In this document: positions 54,797 through 63,916 of the stretch, piece by piece
Layout: each line of letters begins with the position of its first letter
Position numbering within the stretch: position 1 is the stretch's first letter
Assembly (NCBI RefSeq): GCF_019966545.1
Contig: NZ_JAIMIC010000007.1
Location: 62,001-126,000 of the forward strand
Origin: Heliomarina baculiformis
Lineage (GTDB): Bacteria > Pseudomonadota > Alphaproteobacteria > Rhodobacterales > Rhodobacteraceae
Direction: 5' to 3'
DNA length: 64,000 nt
Program-made: the position numbers and the translations under genes
The notes under the pieces: generated by a model
What the model was told of the DNA's origin: nothing
Databases searched by the model: none
What the model saw: only the letters and a program-made list of their open reading frames with translations

Positions 54797-55981
54797 ATGC
54801 CCAGCGAATTTCTGTCCCATATTTCGAAGACGCTTGACGAGATCGAGGCCGAGGGGCTGACCAAGCGCGAACGCCTGATCACCTCACCCCAGGGCGGCGA
54901 GATCACGGTGAACGGGCGCAATGTCATCAACCTTTGCGCCAATAACTACCTTGGGCTGGCCGATCATCCGGACCTCATCGCGGCGGCCCGCGCTGCGATG
55001 GAGCCCAAGGGGTTCGGCATGGCCTCGGTCCGGTTCATCTGTGGCACGCAGGATATCCACCGCGAGCTTGAACAGGCGCTGACAAAATTCCTCGGCATGG
55101 AGGATTCGATCCTTTTCGCGGCCTGCTTCGATGCCAATGGCGGCTTGTTCGAACCCCTGCTTGGCGCCGAGGACGCGGTGATCTCTGACGCACTGAACCA
55201 TGCCTCGATCATCGACGGTATCAGGCTCTGCAAAGCGAAAAGATACCGCTATGCCAATTCCGACATGGGCGATCTTGAAGCCCAGCTCAAGGCCGCGAAA
55301 GCCGATGGTGCGCGTCATATCATGATCGCCACCGACGGCGTTTTCTCGATGGACGGCTACCTTGCCAAACTTGGCGAGATCCGCGCGCTGGCTGATAAAT
55401 ACGATGCCATCGTAATGGTCGACGATTGCCATGCCACCGGGTTCATGGGGCCGAAAGGAGAAGGCACCCCGGCCCATGCGGGCGTCAGTGTCGATATCCT
55501 GACCGGCACGCTGGGCAAGGCGCTGGGCGGGGCTATCGGCGGATATATCGCCGGTCCGCAACCGGTCATCGACCTGCTGCGCCAGCGTGCGCGGCCTTAC
55601 CTGTTCTCGAATTCGCTGCCCCCTGCCATCGTCGCGGCCGGGCTTGAGGCGCTGCGTCTCGTTCAAGAGGGCGACGATCTGCGCGCCCGGCTGTTCGAAA
55701 ACGCTAAATACTGGCGCGAGGGGCTGACCGATCTCGGGTTCGACCTTTTGCCCGGCGAACACCCGATCATCCCGGTGATGCTTGGAGAAGCGCAACTGGC
55801 GCAGGACATGGCGAACCGGCTGTTTGAAGAAGGAGTCTATGTCTCGGGCTTTTTCTTCCCCGTGGTGCCGCGCGGTCAGGCCCGGATCAGAACCCAGATG
55901 AACGCGGCCCTCACCCGCGAAGAACTCGACCGTGCGCTTGATGCCTTTGCCGCTGCCGGGAAGGCGACCGGGGTGATTTGA
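54797..55981 (+). CDS. kbl: Glycine C-acetyltransferase (2-amino-3-ketobutyrate CoA ligase)
   Basis: 394 residues. A PLP enzyme that splits 2-amino-3-oxobutyrate with CoA into glycine and acetyl-CoA, the second step of threonine degradation via Tdh. Marks: [66 protein letters not shown] and the PLP lysine in [20 protein letters not shown] (near 242). AAGGAGAC precedes the ATG. First gene of kbl-methyltransferase-tdh-cysteine synthase-like; the next start overlaps its stop (TGATG). Confidence 0.96.
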   Translation: MPSEFLSHISKTLDEIEAEGLTKRERLITSPQGGEITVNGRNVINLCANNYLGLADHPDLIAAARAAMEPKGFGMASVRFICGTQDIHRELEQALTKFLGMEDSILFAACFDANGGLFEPLLGAEDAVISDALNHASIIDGIRLCKAKRYRYANSDMGDLEAQLKAAKADGARHIMIATDGVFSMDGYLAKLGEIRALADKYDAIVMVDDCHATGFMGPKGEGTPAHAGVSVDILTGTLGKALGGAIGGYIAGPQPVIDLLRQRARPYLFSNSLPPAIVAAGLEALRLVQEGDDLRARLFENAKYWREGLTDLGFDLLPGEHPIIPVMLGEAQLAQDMANRLFEEGVYVSGFFFPVVPRGQARIRTQMNAALTREELDRALDAFAAAGKATGVI

Positions 55982-56595
55982 TGGACACCGGGAACGAAGC
56001 CCTTCGGATCTACGCAGAGAATGCCGAACAGCTTGCCGAGCGCTATGAATCCGTCGATGCCGATGTGGTTTTTGCGCCGCTCGCCCGGCTGCTCCCCGAC
56101 GCGCCTGCCCGCATCGCCGATATCGGTGCGGGGACCGGTCGAGACGCGGCTTGGCTGGCAGCGCGGGGACACAGCGTAACCGCCGTCGAACCGACGCAGG
56201 GTTTACGTAAGGCCGGCATTTCCCGGCATGGCGACCGGGTGGAATGGGTGTCGGACACCCTGCCCGGTCTAACGACGCTTGATAACCGTACATTCGACCT
56301 CATCTTCGTAAACGCGGTCTGGCATCATCTCGATGAGACCTCACGGGAAGCGGCCATGAAGCGACTGGCCGAACTCACCTGCGCGGGCGGACGTGTCCTG
56401 ATTTCGCTACGACACGGGCCGCTGCCAAAAGGTCAACCTGTCGAGCCGCTTTCAACGGAGCAGGAACTCGAGCGTGCCCAGCGCGCAGGCTTTGAGCTGA
56501 TCCAACGCATCGAAACCGATTCGCGGCAGGAAAATAACCGGCAGGCCGATGTGACCTGGACCTGGCTCGCACTGGAACAAAGAGACATCTCATGA
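55981..56595 (+). CDS. Class I SAM-dependent methyltransferase embedded in the kbl-tdh operon
   Basis: 204 residues. SAM-binding motif [29 protein letters not shown] (near 45-73, contiguous) and motif IV-like [20 protein letters not shown]. No signal peptide. Substrate unknown. Its start overlaps the kbl stop, and its own stop overlaps the tdh start (ATGA), so all three are made together. The link with threonine breakdown is unexplained: it could methylate a pathway product or a small metabolite. Confidence 0.88.
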   Translation: MDTGNEALRIYAENAEQLAERYESVDADVVFAPLARLLPDAPARIADIGAGTGRDAAWLAARGHSVTAVEPTQGLRKAGISRHGDRVEWVSDTLPGLTTLDNRTFDLIFVNAVWHHLDETSREAAMKRLAELTCAGGRVLISLRHGPLPKGQPVEPLSTEQELERAQRAGFELIQRIETDSRQENNRQADVTWTWLALEQRDIS

Positions 56596-57629
56596 AGAAC
56601 GAAATGAAAGCCCTGTCGAAACTTCACGCCCGCGAGGGTCTCTGGATGACCCATGCCCCAGTGCCGGAAATTGGCCCCGAAGACGTGCTGATCCGCATCA
56701 ACGCCACCGGCATCTGCGGCACGGACATCCACATCTGGAACTGGGATGAATGGGCGCAGAACACCGTGCCTGTCCCGCTGATCACCGGCCACGAGTTCGC
56801 TGGCGAAATCGTCGAGATCGGGCGTAATGTCGAAGGTCTCGAAATCGGCCAGCGCTGCTCTGGCGAAGGCCACCTGATCGGGAAATCTTCGCGCCAGAGC
56901 CGGGCGGGCAAGTTTCACCTCGACCCTGCCACGCGCGGCATTGGCGTCAACGAACAGGGCGCCTTCGCCCAATACCTGCGCCTGCCTGCCTTCAACGTGG
57001 TGCCTCTGCCCGACGATATCCCGGATGACATCGGCGCGATTCTCGATCCCTTGGGCAACGCCGTCCACACCGCGCTTTCCTTCGATCTCGTGGGCGAGGA
57101 CGTGCTGATTACCGGCGCAGGCCCCATCGGCATCATGGCAGCAGCGGTCGCGCGGCACGTGGGTGCGCGCCACGTGGTGATCACAGATGTTAACCCCGCG
57201 CGGCTGGAACTTGCCGCCAAGGTCGCCGATGTCACCCCCGTCAATGTCGCCGAGCAAGACCTTGCCAAAACGATCTCGGATCTCAAGATGAAACAGGGCT
57301 TTGACGTGGGGCTGGAAATGTCCGGCAACCAGACCGCGCTGGACCAGATGGTCGAGGCGATGACCATGGGCGGTCGCATCGCGATGCTGGGCATCCCGCC
57401 GGGAAAATCCCCCGTCGACTGGTCGCGCATCGTTTTCAAGGCGATCACGATCAAGGGCGTCTATGGCCGCGAAATATTCGAGACATGGTACAAGATGATC
57501 GCGATGCTCCAGAACGGGCTCGATGTGTCCGGCGTCATCACCCATCACTTCAAGGTCGATGACTTCGAAGAGGGCTTTGCCGCGATGAAATCCGGACAAA
57601 GCGGCAAGGTGGTGCTCGACTGGACATGA
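56592..57629 (+). CDS. tdh: L-threonine 3-dehydrogenase, structural-zinc site lost
   Basis: 345 residues. Oxidises threonine to 2-amino-3-ketobutyrate with NAD, feeding Kbl. The catalytic zinc ligands are present ([10 protein letters not shown] with Cys near 42; TGHEFAGEI with His-Glu), as is the NAD motif [19 protein letters not shown]. The structural-zinc loop, which in E. coli carries four cysteines, reads [20 protein letters not shown], then [19 protein letters not shown]: none of the four cysteines remains. I recall similar sequences in other roseobacters, so it looks like a lineage variant, not damage. Coupled at both ends. Confidence 0.94.
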   Translation: MKNEMKALSKLHAREGLWMTHAPVPEIGPEDVLIRINATGICGTDIHIWNWDEWAQNTVPVPLITGHEFAGEIVEIGRNVEGLEIGQRCSGEGHLIGKSSRQSRAGKFHLDPATRGIGVNEQGAFAQYLRLPAFNVVPLPDDIPDDIGAILDPLGNAVHTALSFDLVGEDVLITGAGPIGIMAAAVARHVGARHVVITDVNPARLELAAKVADVTPVNVAEQDLAKTISDLKMKQGFDVGLEMSGNQTALDQMVEAMTMGGRIAMLGIPPGKSPVDWSRIVFKAITIKGVYGREIFETWYKMIAMLQNGLDVSGVITHHFKVDDFEEGFAAMKSGQSGKVVLDWT

Positions 57630-58582
57630 CGGCAAGCTCTATCCTCGATCTCATCGGCAACACGCCCTCCCTCTGGCTCGACCGGCTGACCACTGAAAAG
57701 CGGGTCGAGGGACGGATCCTTGCCAAGCTCGACTACCTGAACCCCGGCTTGTCCAAAAAGGACCGTGCGGCACTGGGCATCATCCGCGCCGCCCGCGCCG
57801 ACGGGAGCCTCCGCCCCGGCCAGACCGTGGTGGAACTCACCTCCGGCAACATGGGAACTGGTCTGGCAATCGTCTGCGGCCAGCTGGGCCACCCGTTCAT
57901 CGCCATGATGAGCCGGGGCAACTCTCCCGAACGGGCGCGGATGATGAAAGCCCTCGGGGCCGAGGTCATCCTCGTCGATCAGGCCCCCGGCAGCCAGCCG
58001 GGGCAGGTCTCGGGCGAGGATCTCGCCCTTGTCGAAACCCGAGCCCAAGAGGTGACCGAGGCCCGCTCGGCCTTCCGCGCCGATCAGTTCAATCACCCCG
58101 GCAACGCCGAAGCGCACCGCCAGACCACGGGACCAGAGCTCTGGCGCGACTCAGACGAAACGCTGACCGCCTTTGTCGATTTCGCCGGGTCCGGGGGCAC
58201 CTACGCCGGCACCATCACAGCGCTTAAAGACCTGAACCCGAACCTGCGCGGCTATCTCTGCGAACCAGAAGGGGCGGCCGCACTTTCCGGCGGAAAAATC
58301 AGTCATCCCGCCCACCCGATTCAGGGCGGCGGTTACGCCATGCACGAATTGCAGCAACTCATTGACACCCCCGTCGATGGTTACCTCACTGTCAGTGGCT
58401 CAACCGCACGCGATACCGCCAGAACCCTCGCACAAAGTCTCGGCATCTTCGCTGGTTTCTCCGCCGGAGCCAATGTCGCCGCCGCGCTCGACCTGCTCAG
58501 AGGCCCGGAAAAAGGCGGCACAATCGGCGTCATCATCTGCGACAGCGGGTTGAAATACCTCTCTACCGATCTCTGGGACTGA
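57626..58582 (+). CDS. Cysteine-synthase-like PLP enzyme (fold type II)
   Basis: 318 residues of the CysK/CBS family. The PLP lysine is in [15 protein letters not shown] (near 44), the substrate loop in [20 protein letters not shown], and the phosphate cradle in [20 protein letters not shown]. Motifs differ from true CysK: TSGNMG where CysK has TSGNTG, and NPGLSKKDR where it has NPxxSxKDR. Coupled to tdh (ATGA), so it may act on threonine, serine or a derivative as a synthase or dehydratase. Exact reaction unknown. Confidence 0.85.
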   Translation: MTASSILDLIGNTPSLWLDRLTTEKRVEGRILAKLDYLNPGLSKKDRAALGIIRAARADGSLRPGQTVVELTSGNMGTGLAIVCGQLGHPFIAMMSRGNSPERARMMKALGAEVILVDQAPGSQPGQVSGEDLALVETRAQEVTEARSAFRADQFNHPGNAEAHRQTTGPELWRDSDETLTAFVDFAGSGGTYAGTITALKDLNPNLRGYLCEPEGAAALSGGKISHPAHPIQGGGYAMHELQQLIDTPVDGYLTVSGSTARDTARTLAQSLGIFAGFSAGANVAAALDLLRGPEKGGTIGVIICDSGLKYLSTDLWD

Positions 58583-58587
58583 TTCTG

Positions 58588-58649
58588 CTTCTTTGGGTTA
58601 AAAAATATCCCGGGGAATCCGCGCGCCCGCGCGGTTGGGGCAGAGCCCC
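58588..58649 (-). repeat. Dispersed intergenic repeat, family 1, copy G
   Basis: On the minus strand: GGGGCTCTGCCCC, an inner GC hairpin (CCGCGCGGGCGCGCGG), CCCCGGGATATTTTTT and CCCAAAGAAGC. It lies between the converging cysteine-synthase-like and phosphatase genes. Confidence 0.86.
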
Positions 58650-58663
58650 GCAGCCGGTTTGCC

Positions 58664-59392
58664 TCAGGCCACCAGCGGCAGCCGCCCCTGTTCGTCCAGC
58701 AGCCAGCAATCCTCACCTTCAAAAACTGCTGGATAAATCGTCCGCCCGTAGCCGCCGCCGCCGTCGAGATTTACCCGGTTGCCATAATGAAACGGCATGT
58801 CCAGCGCCGTATGACCATGCACGACCAACCAGGGATACGGCGTTTTTTCTTCGAGAAACCCGTCGCGGATCCAGAGCAGATCATCGGGGTCTTGGTCGCT
58901 CAGCGCGACGCCGGGACGAAGCCCCGCATGAACGAAAAGCTTCCCCTCACGCTCGATGTACTTGGGCAGGCCATTCAGGAAACCGAGATGGGTTTCCGGC
59001 ACCAATTCACGCGCCTCTTCAACCAGCGCCTCACGCGGGCGACGCTCGGCACCCTTGACCCCGTAGGACAAAAGGGTCGCGGGTCCGCCAAGGCGCGAAT
59101 TTAGCCAGCCGATACCGGATTTGATCCTTGGATCATGCACGGCGCCGTCGCTCAGGAACCGGGCGAACATGCGGTCATGATTGCCCATCAGCACCTGCCA
59201 TGACAGCCCGTCCGCCTGCCCGGCCATCAACCTGTCGATCACGCCCTTGGAATCCGGGCCCCGATCGACGAGATCGCCAAGAAAAACGATGCGCGCATTA
59301 GGCCCGCCGTCTGCGTTGACCCATTCCAGAGCCTGTTCCAGCAGCTCGATCTGCCCGTGGATATCGCCAATCGCGTAAAGTGGATCGTTCAC
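58664..59392 (-). CDS. Metallophosphoesterase (serine/threonine phosphatase type)
   Basis: 242 residues with the full set of calcineurin-like metal motifs: YAIGDIHGQIELLEQAL, FLGDLVDRGPDSKGVIDRL, LMGNHDRMFARFL, KLFVHAGLRPGVAL and LVVHGHTALDMP. This is the PrpA/ApaH-like PPP group, which dephosphorylates proteins or dinucleoside polyphosphates; I cannot tell which. It is probably monocistronic, between a repeat and the convergently placed LysR gene cluster. Confidence 0.92.
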   Translation of the reverse strand: MNDPLYAIGDIHGQIELLEQALEWVNADGGPNARIVFLGDLVDRGPDSKGVIDRLMAGQADGLSWQVLMGNHDRMFARFLSDGAVHDPRIKSGIGWLNSRLGGPATLLSYGVKGAERRPREALVEEARELVPETHLGFLNGLPKYIEREGKLFVHAGLRPGVALSDQDPDDLLWIRDGFLEEKTPYPWLVVHGHTALDMPFHYGNRVNLDGGGGYGRTIYPAVFEGEDCWLLDEQGRLPLVA

Positions 59393-59468
59393 CCAAACAC
59401 CTGTCTCTTTTATCTTTCGCGAACTGTTTCACAGCAGGCGGGCAAGGTCCACCACGGGCGGGCCGGGA

Positions 59469-60425
59469 TCAGCCTCTGGCCTCGAAAGCCTCGGCATCAT
59501 CCAGCGGTTTCAGCAGATCTGCGATCTGTGCCCGCATCCAGCGATGCGCGGGCGCGTTTGTCGCCCGTTTGTGCCAAATCATCCCGATCTGCGCCGCCGG
59601 TATCGGCATGGGCGGAATATAGGCGTCGATCCCGAGGGTATCCCGCAGCTTGTAGGCCATCTGCGCCGGCATCAGCGCCACATGATCGCTGGCGGACACG
59701 GCCCGGCAGACTCCGTAGAATACCGGCATCGTCATGACCACGCGCCTCTCCCGGCCGACTTTGGCTAGCGCTGCGTCCCCCATCGCTTTCAGGTTCCCCT
59801 CGGGCGAAAACAGGATATGGCCGAGGTCGCAGAAAAGATCCATCGGCACCTTGTCGCCCGGTTGCACACCATGCGCGCGCAGGACCGGGTGATCTTGCCG
59901 CGCGATCAAGACAAAGCAAGACCGGAACATCGGTTCCCAGTCGACCCAGCCGGGATGGTCCAGCGCCGGGATCAGCGCCATGTCCACTTCGTGGCTTTCC
60001 AGCTTGCCAACGAAATTGTCGGGCACCAGATCGACAAGCTGAACCCGGATGTCGGGACCGACGCGGGACAGGCGTTCGCCCAGCGCAGGCATCAGCATTT
60101 CGGCAAAGAAGTCGCTGCCGGAAATCTTGAAGGTCTCGCTGGCCGTGGCAGGATCGAAGCTTTCAGGACCGGCAATCATCGTCTCGATTTTGTCCAGCGT
60201 GTCACGCAGGGGCCGGGCGAGAGAAAGCGCGTAGGCCGTCGGCTCGAGCCGCTGCCCGTGACGAACAAAAAGCGGATCATCCAAGGCCGCTCTCAGACGC
60301 CCAAGTGCCGAAGAAACGGCTGGCTGGCTCAGCCCGATGCGTTCCCCCGCCCTGACGGTGGATCCTTCGAGCAAAAGCGCATCAAGGACGCGCAGCAGGT
60401 TAAGGTCGAACGCATATAAATTCAT
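59469..60425 (-). CDS. LysR-family transcriptional regulator
   Basis: 318 residues. N-terminal winged helix-turn-helix (NLYAFDLNLLRVLDALLLEG STVRAGERIGLSQPAVSSAL, contiguous) and a C-terminal periplasmic-binding-type effector domain (from about 90: FKISGSDFFAEMLMPALGER, FSPEGNLKAMGDAALAKVGR). NodD/PcaQ-like subgroup features such as DDPLFVRHGQRLEPT. The start at 60425 fits the family; the codon lies inside a perfect 7-bp palindrome, which suggests autoregulation. The small membrane protein gene is divergent from it and is the likely target. Confidence 0.92.
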   Translation of the reverse strand: MNLYAFDLNLLRVLDALLLEGSTVRAGERIGLSQPAVSSALGRLRAALDDPLFVRHGQRLEPTAYALSLARPLRDTLDKIETMIAGPESFDPATASETFKISGSDFFAEMLMPALGERLSRVGPDIRVQLVDLVPDNFVGKLESHEVDMALIPALDHPGWVDWEPMFRSCFVLIARQDHPVLRAHGVQPGDKVPMDLFCDLGHILFSPEGNLKAMGDAALAKVGRERRVVMTMPVFYGVCRAVSASDHVALMPAQMAYKLRDTLGIDAYIPPMPIPAAQIGMIWHKRATNAPAHRWMRAQIADLLKPLDDAEAFEARG

Positions 60426-60443
60426 GATATCAATAAATATCAT
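60424..60443. promoter_or_regulatory. Palindrome over the LysR start codon
   Basis: ATGATAT-CAATAA-ATATCAT, perfect 7-bp arms, with the LysR ATG on the minus strand inside the left arm. It is an AT-rich LysR-type site (T-N11-A like) between divergent genes. Confidence 0.65.
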
Positions 60444-60589
60444 ATAAAATATCGATTTCACAGCCTCAGCGGATCTCACCTAATATCGGATCTACCTTCT
60501 CCTTGCCGTAACGCACTAAGGCGCAAGGCTTTTTAAGAACATCATGGATGCCGCTTTGCAGGGTCCATGTTCAATGTAAGGAAATATTT

Positions 60590-60973
60590 ATGAAGTCGAT
60601 TTCATTCTGGTTCTTTATTCTTGGCGTCGCCTCGGTCCTGATCGGGATGGTTTGGGGCATTCAGATGAGCGCGACGCATGACCATCTCTTGTCGCCAGCC
60701 CATGCGCATCTGAACCTTCTGGGATGGGTCAGCTTTTCGATTTTCGCCTTCTACTACCATCTCGTGCCGGACGCGGCCGAAGGGATGCTTCCGCAAGTGC
60801 ATTTCGCGCTTGCCGTTAGTGGGCTTGTTCTCATCGTGCCGGGTATCGCGATGGCCATCCAGGGCCACGGCGAAACACTGGCCAAGCTCGGCTCGATCCT
60901 GTCCGTTCTGAATATGCTGGTGTTCGCTGCGGTTGTGATACGCAACCGCAATGCCATTGCCGTAACCGCGTAA
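60590..60973 (+). CDS. Small membrane protein with HAHLNLLGW motif (heme-copper oxidase subunit I-like)
   Basis: 127 residues with four hydrophobic helices (residues about 3-24, 43-62, 71-91, 97-116). Helix 2 carries SPAHAHLNLLGWVSFSIFAF, with paired His like the heme-binding helix of cytochrome oxidase subunit I-type and NnrS-type proteins. A further His lies in TTDHLLSP-like SATHDHLLSP, and another in VHFALAV. AAGGAAA precedes the ATG. Divergent from the LysR gene and likely under its control. A heme-binding or sensory role is only a suggestion. Confidence 0.75.
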   Translation: MKSISFWFFILGVASVLIGMVWGIQMSATHDHLLSPAHAHLNLLGWVSFSIFAFYYHLVPDAAEGMLPQVHFALAVSGLVLIVPGIAMAIQGHGETLAKLGSILSVLNMLVFAAVVIRNRNAIAVTA

Positions 60974-61004
60974 AAAAATGGCCCCGGAATCAGCGGGGCC
61001 ATTT
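60971..61004. terminator. Bidirectional terminator between small membrane protein and serA
   Basis: AAATGGCCCC and GGGGCCATTT arms with a 9-nt loop. On the minus strand it is followed by a run of Ts (serC-serA end); on the plus strand the T-run is short. Confidence 0.9.
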
Positions 61005-61026
61005 CCGTTACTGAGCTCTGACGACT

Positions 61027-62622
61027 TCAGGCGACGTCGAACGCCAGCGGTTTGACCTGCTGGAATTTCCCGGTCTCTTCGAGCTTTTTCAGCACCTCGC
61101 CCGGAACCGGGGCGTCTACGTAGAGCAGGGCAATCGCTTCGCCCTTCTCAGCCGAACGGCCCAGAGTAAAGTTGGCAATGTTTACGCCGCCTTCGCCCAT
61201 CGTAAGACCAAGCGTACCAATGATGCCGGGCACGTCCTTGTTCGTCGTGTAGAGCATGTGCGAACCGATTTCAGCGTCGATGTTGATGCCTTTGATCTGG
61301 ATGAAGCGCGGCTTGCCATCCGAGAACACGGTGCCCGCGATCGAACGTTCACGTTTTTCGGTGACGACGGTAACCTTCATGTAGCCGTCGAATGCGCCGG
61401 ACTTGTCCTGATTGGTCGTGCTGATCTTGATGCCACGTTCCTTGGCAACGACAGGTGCCGAAACCATGTTAACGTCCGGATTGGCTTTTTTCATGATGCC
61501 AGCCACCACGCCGCAGTTCAGCGCGGCAAGGTTCATCTTGGAAACCGAACCGTCATAGAGGATATTGATGGCCTTGATCGGTTCGTCGGTCAGCTGGCCG
61601 ATGAAGTTGCCCAGATGGCCCGCAAGCGTGACCCACGGCCCCATGACCTTGGCTTCCTCGGCGGTCATCGACGGCATGTTCAGTGCGTTTTCAACGGCGC
61701 CTTCAAGCAGGTAGTTCGACATCTGCTCGGCTACCTGAAGCGCGACATTTTCCTGTGCTTCCGTGGTCGCTGCGCCAAGGTGCGGAGTGCAGACCACGTT
61801 CGGCAGGTTGAACAGCGGGTTCTCCTTGGCGGGTTCTTCGCTGAACACGTCAAAGGCTGCACCGGCGACATGGCCGGACTTCAGCAGTTCGGCAAGAGCC
61901 GCTTCATCCACCAGACCGCCACGGGCGCAGTTGATGATCCGGACGCCTTTTTTGGTCTTTTCAAGGTTTTCCTTGGAGAGGATGTTGCGGGTCTGATCGG
62001 TCAGCGGCACGTGCAGGGTAATGAAATCGGCGCGTGCCAGCAGCTCGTCCAGCTCGACCTTTTCGACGCCAAGCTGCTTGGCCTTTTCTTCGCCAAGGAA
62101 TGGGTCGTAGGCAACAACTTTCATCCGCAGCCCAAGCGCACGGGCGCAGACGATACCGCCGATATTGCCGGCGCCGATAACGCCAAGCGTCTTGCCGGTC
62201 AGTTCGACCCCCATGAATTTAGACTTTTCCCATTTGCCCGCGTGGGTCGAGGCGCTGGCCTCGGGGATCTGGCGCGCCACGGCGAACATCATCGCGATGG
62301 CATGTTCCGCCGTGGTGATCATGTTGCCGTAGGGCGTATTCATGACGATCACGCCTTTCTTGGAGGCGGCGTCCTTATCGATGTTGTCGGTACCGATACC
62401 GGCGCGACCGATCACCTTGAGATTACTGGCGTTCTCAAGGATTTTTTCAGTCACCTTGGTCGCGGAACGGATCGCAAGTCCGTCGTACTGGCCGATCACT
62501 TCGGCCAGCTTGTCCTTGTCCTTGCCCAGATCGGGCTGGAAGTCCACGTCGATGCCGCGATCCTTGAAGATCTGAACGGCTGCCGCAGAAAGTTTGTCAG
62601 AGATGAGTACACGGGGGGCCAT
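61027..62622 (-). CDS. serA: D-3-phosphoglycerate dehydrogenase
   Basis: 531 residues, the long form with substrate-binding, NAD, intervening (ASB) and C-terminal ACT domains. It oxidises 3-phosphoglycerate in the first step of serine synthesis. NAD motif GVIGAGNIGGIVCARALGLR near 147; catalytic Arg/Glu region GVRIINCARGGLVDEAALAE; catalytic His in NVVCTPHLGAATTEAQENVA. The ACT domain is about 455-531 (HMLYTTNKDVPGIIGTLGLT), for serine feedback. It starts MAPRVLISDKLSAAAVQIFK. It lies 69 bases downstream of serC in the same operon. Confidence 0.97.
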   Translation of the reverse strand: MAPRVLISDKLSAAAVQIFKDRGIDVDFQPDLGKDKDKLAEVIGQYDGLAIRSATKVTEKILENASNLKVIGRAGIGTDNIDKDAASKKGVIVMNTPYGNMITTAEHAIAMMFAVARQIPEASASTHAGKWEKSKFMGVELTGKTLGVIGAGNIGGIVCARALGLRMKVVAYDPFLGEEKAKQLGVEKVELDELLARADFITLHVPLTDQTRNILSKENLEKTKKGVRIINCARGGLVDEAALAELLKSGHVAGAAFDVFSEEPAKENPLFNLPNVVCTPHLGAATTEAQENVALQVAEQMSNYLLEGAVENALNMPSMTAEEAKVMGPWVTLAGHLGNFIGQLTDEPIKAINILYDGSVSKMNLAALNCGVVAGIMKKANPDVNMVSAPVVAKERGIKISTTNQDKSGAFDGYMKVTVVTEKRERSIAGTVFSDGKPRFIQIKGINIDAEIGSHMLYTTNKDVPGIIGTLGLTMGEGGVNIANFTLGRSAEKGEAIALLYVDAPVPGEVLKKLEETGKFQQVKPLAFDVA

Positions 62623-62691
62623 GGGTCTGGTCCTTTGAAAATTGGGGAGTGGGAGCTCACCCTGCCGTGGCAGGATGAGCGGTCCGGCGGC

Positions 62692-63846
62692 TTAGGCGGC
62701 GGCCTTTTGCGCTTCGATTTCGGCGTCAAAGGCCCATTCGAGCCAAGGCAGCATCGCCTCGATATCCGAGGTTTCGACGGTCGAGCCGCACCAGATTCGC
62801 AGACCGGCGGGCGCATCGCGATAAGCTCCGATGTCGAGCGCGATGTTCACATCCGCAAGACGCTTGGCCACGGCCTTGGCAAAAGCCGCGCCATCGGCGA
62901 TCCGGTCATCGGTGAACTTCAGGCAGACCGAGGTATTCGAACGCGTGGCCGGATCGGTCGCGAGGAAGTCGATCCAGTCATGGGTTTCGACGAAACCGGT
63001 GATCGCGGCGGTATTGGCATCGGCGCGGGCGATCATGCCCTTGAGCCCACCTACCGAACGCGCCCAGTCAAGCGCTACGAGGTAATCCTCGACCGCGAGC
63101 ATGGACGGCGTATTGATGGTTTCGCCCTTGAAGATTCCTTCGATCAGCTTTCCGCCCTTGGTCAGGCGAAAGATCTTGGGCAGCGGCCATGCGGGCGTAT
63201 AGCTTTCAAGACGTTCGACCGCACGGGGGCTGAGGATCAACATGCCATGCGCCGCTTCGCCACCCAGCACTTTCTGCCAGGAGAATGTCGTCACGTCGAG
63301 CTTGTCCCAGGGCAGATCCATCGCAAAAGCGGCCGATGTCGCATCACAAAGGGTCAGACCGTCACGGTCGGCGGGAATCACATCGCCGTTGGGAACACGC
63401 ACACCCGAGGTGGTGCCGTTCCAGGTGAAACAGACGTCCTTGTTGAAATCGACGGTGCTCAGATCAACGATCGCGCCATATTCGGCGGTCTTGACCTCGG
63501 CATCGAGCTTCAGCTGCTTCACGACATCGGTGACCCAGCCGGCGCCAAAGCTTTCCCATGCGAGCATCTCACAGGGGCGCTCGCCCAGCAGGCTCCACAT
63601 GGCCATCTCGAAAGCGCCGGTGTCCGACGCCGGTACGATACCGATCTTGTAGTCAGCCGGTACGCCAAGCAGGTCACGCGTCTCTTCGATCGCGGCTTTC
63701 AGCTTGTCCTTGCCAACGGCGGCACGGTGCGACCGGCCCAGCGCGGCGTCGGCCAGTTTATTCAGCTCGAATGTGGGGATTTTGGCACAGGGGCCAGAAG
63801 AAAAACGCGGATTAGCCGGCCGCGTTGCCGGTTGTGCAATAGCCAT
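62692..63846 (-). CDS. serC: Phosphoserine aminotransferase
   Basis: 384 residues. A PLP enzyme that makes 3-phosphoserine from 3-phosphohydroxypyruvate and glutamate. It is the alphaproteobacterial subtype, with [60 protein letters not shown], and the PLP lysine in [20 protein letters not shown] (near 190). It is followed by serA and preceded by a structured leader that looks like the serC RNA motif. Serine is the product pathway, with serB elsewhere. Confidence 0.97.
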   Translation of the reverse strand: MAIAQPATRPANPRFSSGPCAKIPTFELNKLADAALGRSHRAAVGKDKLKAAIEETRDLLGVPADYKIGIVPASDTGAFEMAMWSLLGERPCEMLAWESFGAGWVTDVVKQLKLDAEVKTAEYGAIVDLSTVDFNKDVCFTWNGTTSGVRVPNGDVIPADRDGLTLCDATSAAFAMDLPWDKLDVTTFSWQKVLGGEAAHGMLILSPRAVERLESYTPAWPLPKIFRLTKGGKLIEGIFKGETINTPSMLAVEDYLVALDWARSVGGLKGMIARADANTAAITGFVETHDWIDFLATDPATRSNTSVCLKFTDDRIADGAAFAKAVAKRLADVNIALDIGAYRDAPAGLRIWCGSTVETSDIEAMLPWLEWAFDAEIEAQKAAA

Positions 63847-63851
63847 TTTCA

Positions 63852-63916
63852 GCTACCCTTCCAGATAAGCGCCCCTCGTTGGGGAGGGGTGTCCCACCGC
63901 CGCATGTAGAGCGGTA
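63852..63916 (-). ncRNA. serC RNA motif (structured 5' leader of serC-serA)
   Basis: On the minus strand the leader holds two adjacent hairpins: ACCGC...GCGGT (63896-63915) and CCCCTC...GAGGGG (63872-63889), joined by GGGACA and followed by GCTTATCTGGAAGGGTAGC up to near the ATG. Position, gene context and this conserved-looking text fit the serC RNA motif described upstream of serC in alphaproteobacteria. Its ligand or mechanism is not known. The identification is from memory, and the element was not aligned. Confidence 0.7.

Noticed and set aside
61258-63909. 883-codon open frame on the plus strand over serA and serC
   Set aside because: It is the antisense mirror of two clear genes in high-GC DNA, and its translation has no recognisable domain.
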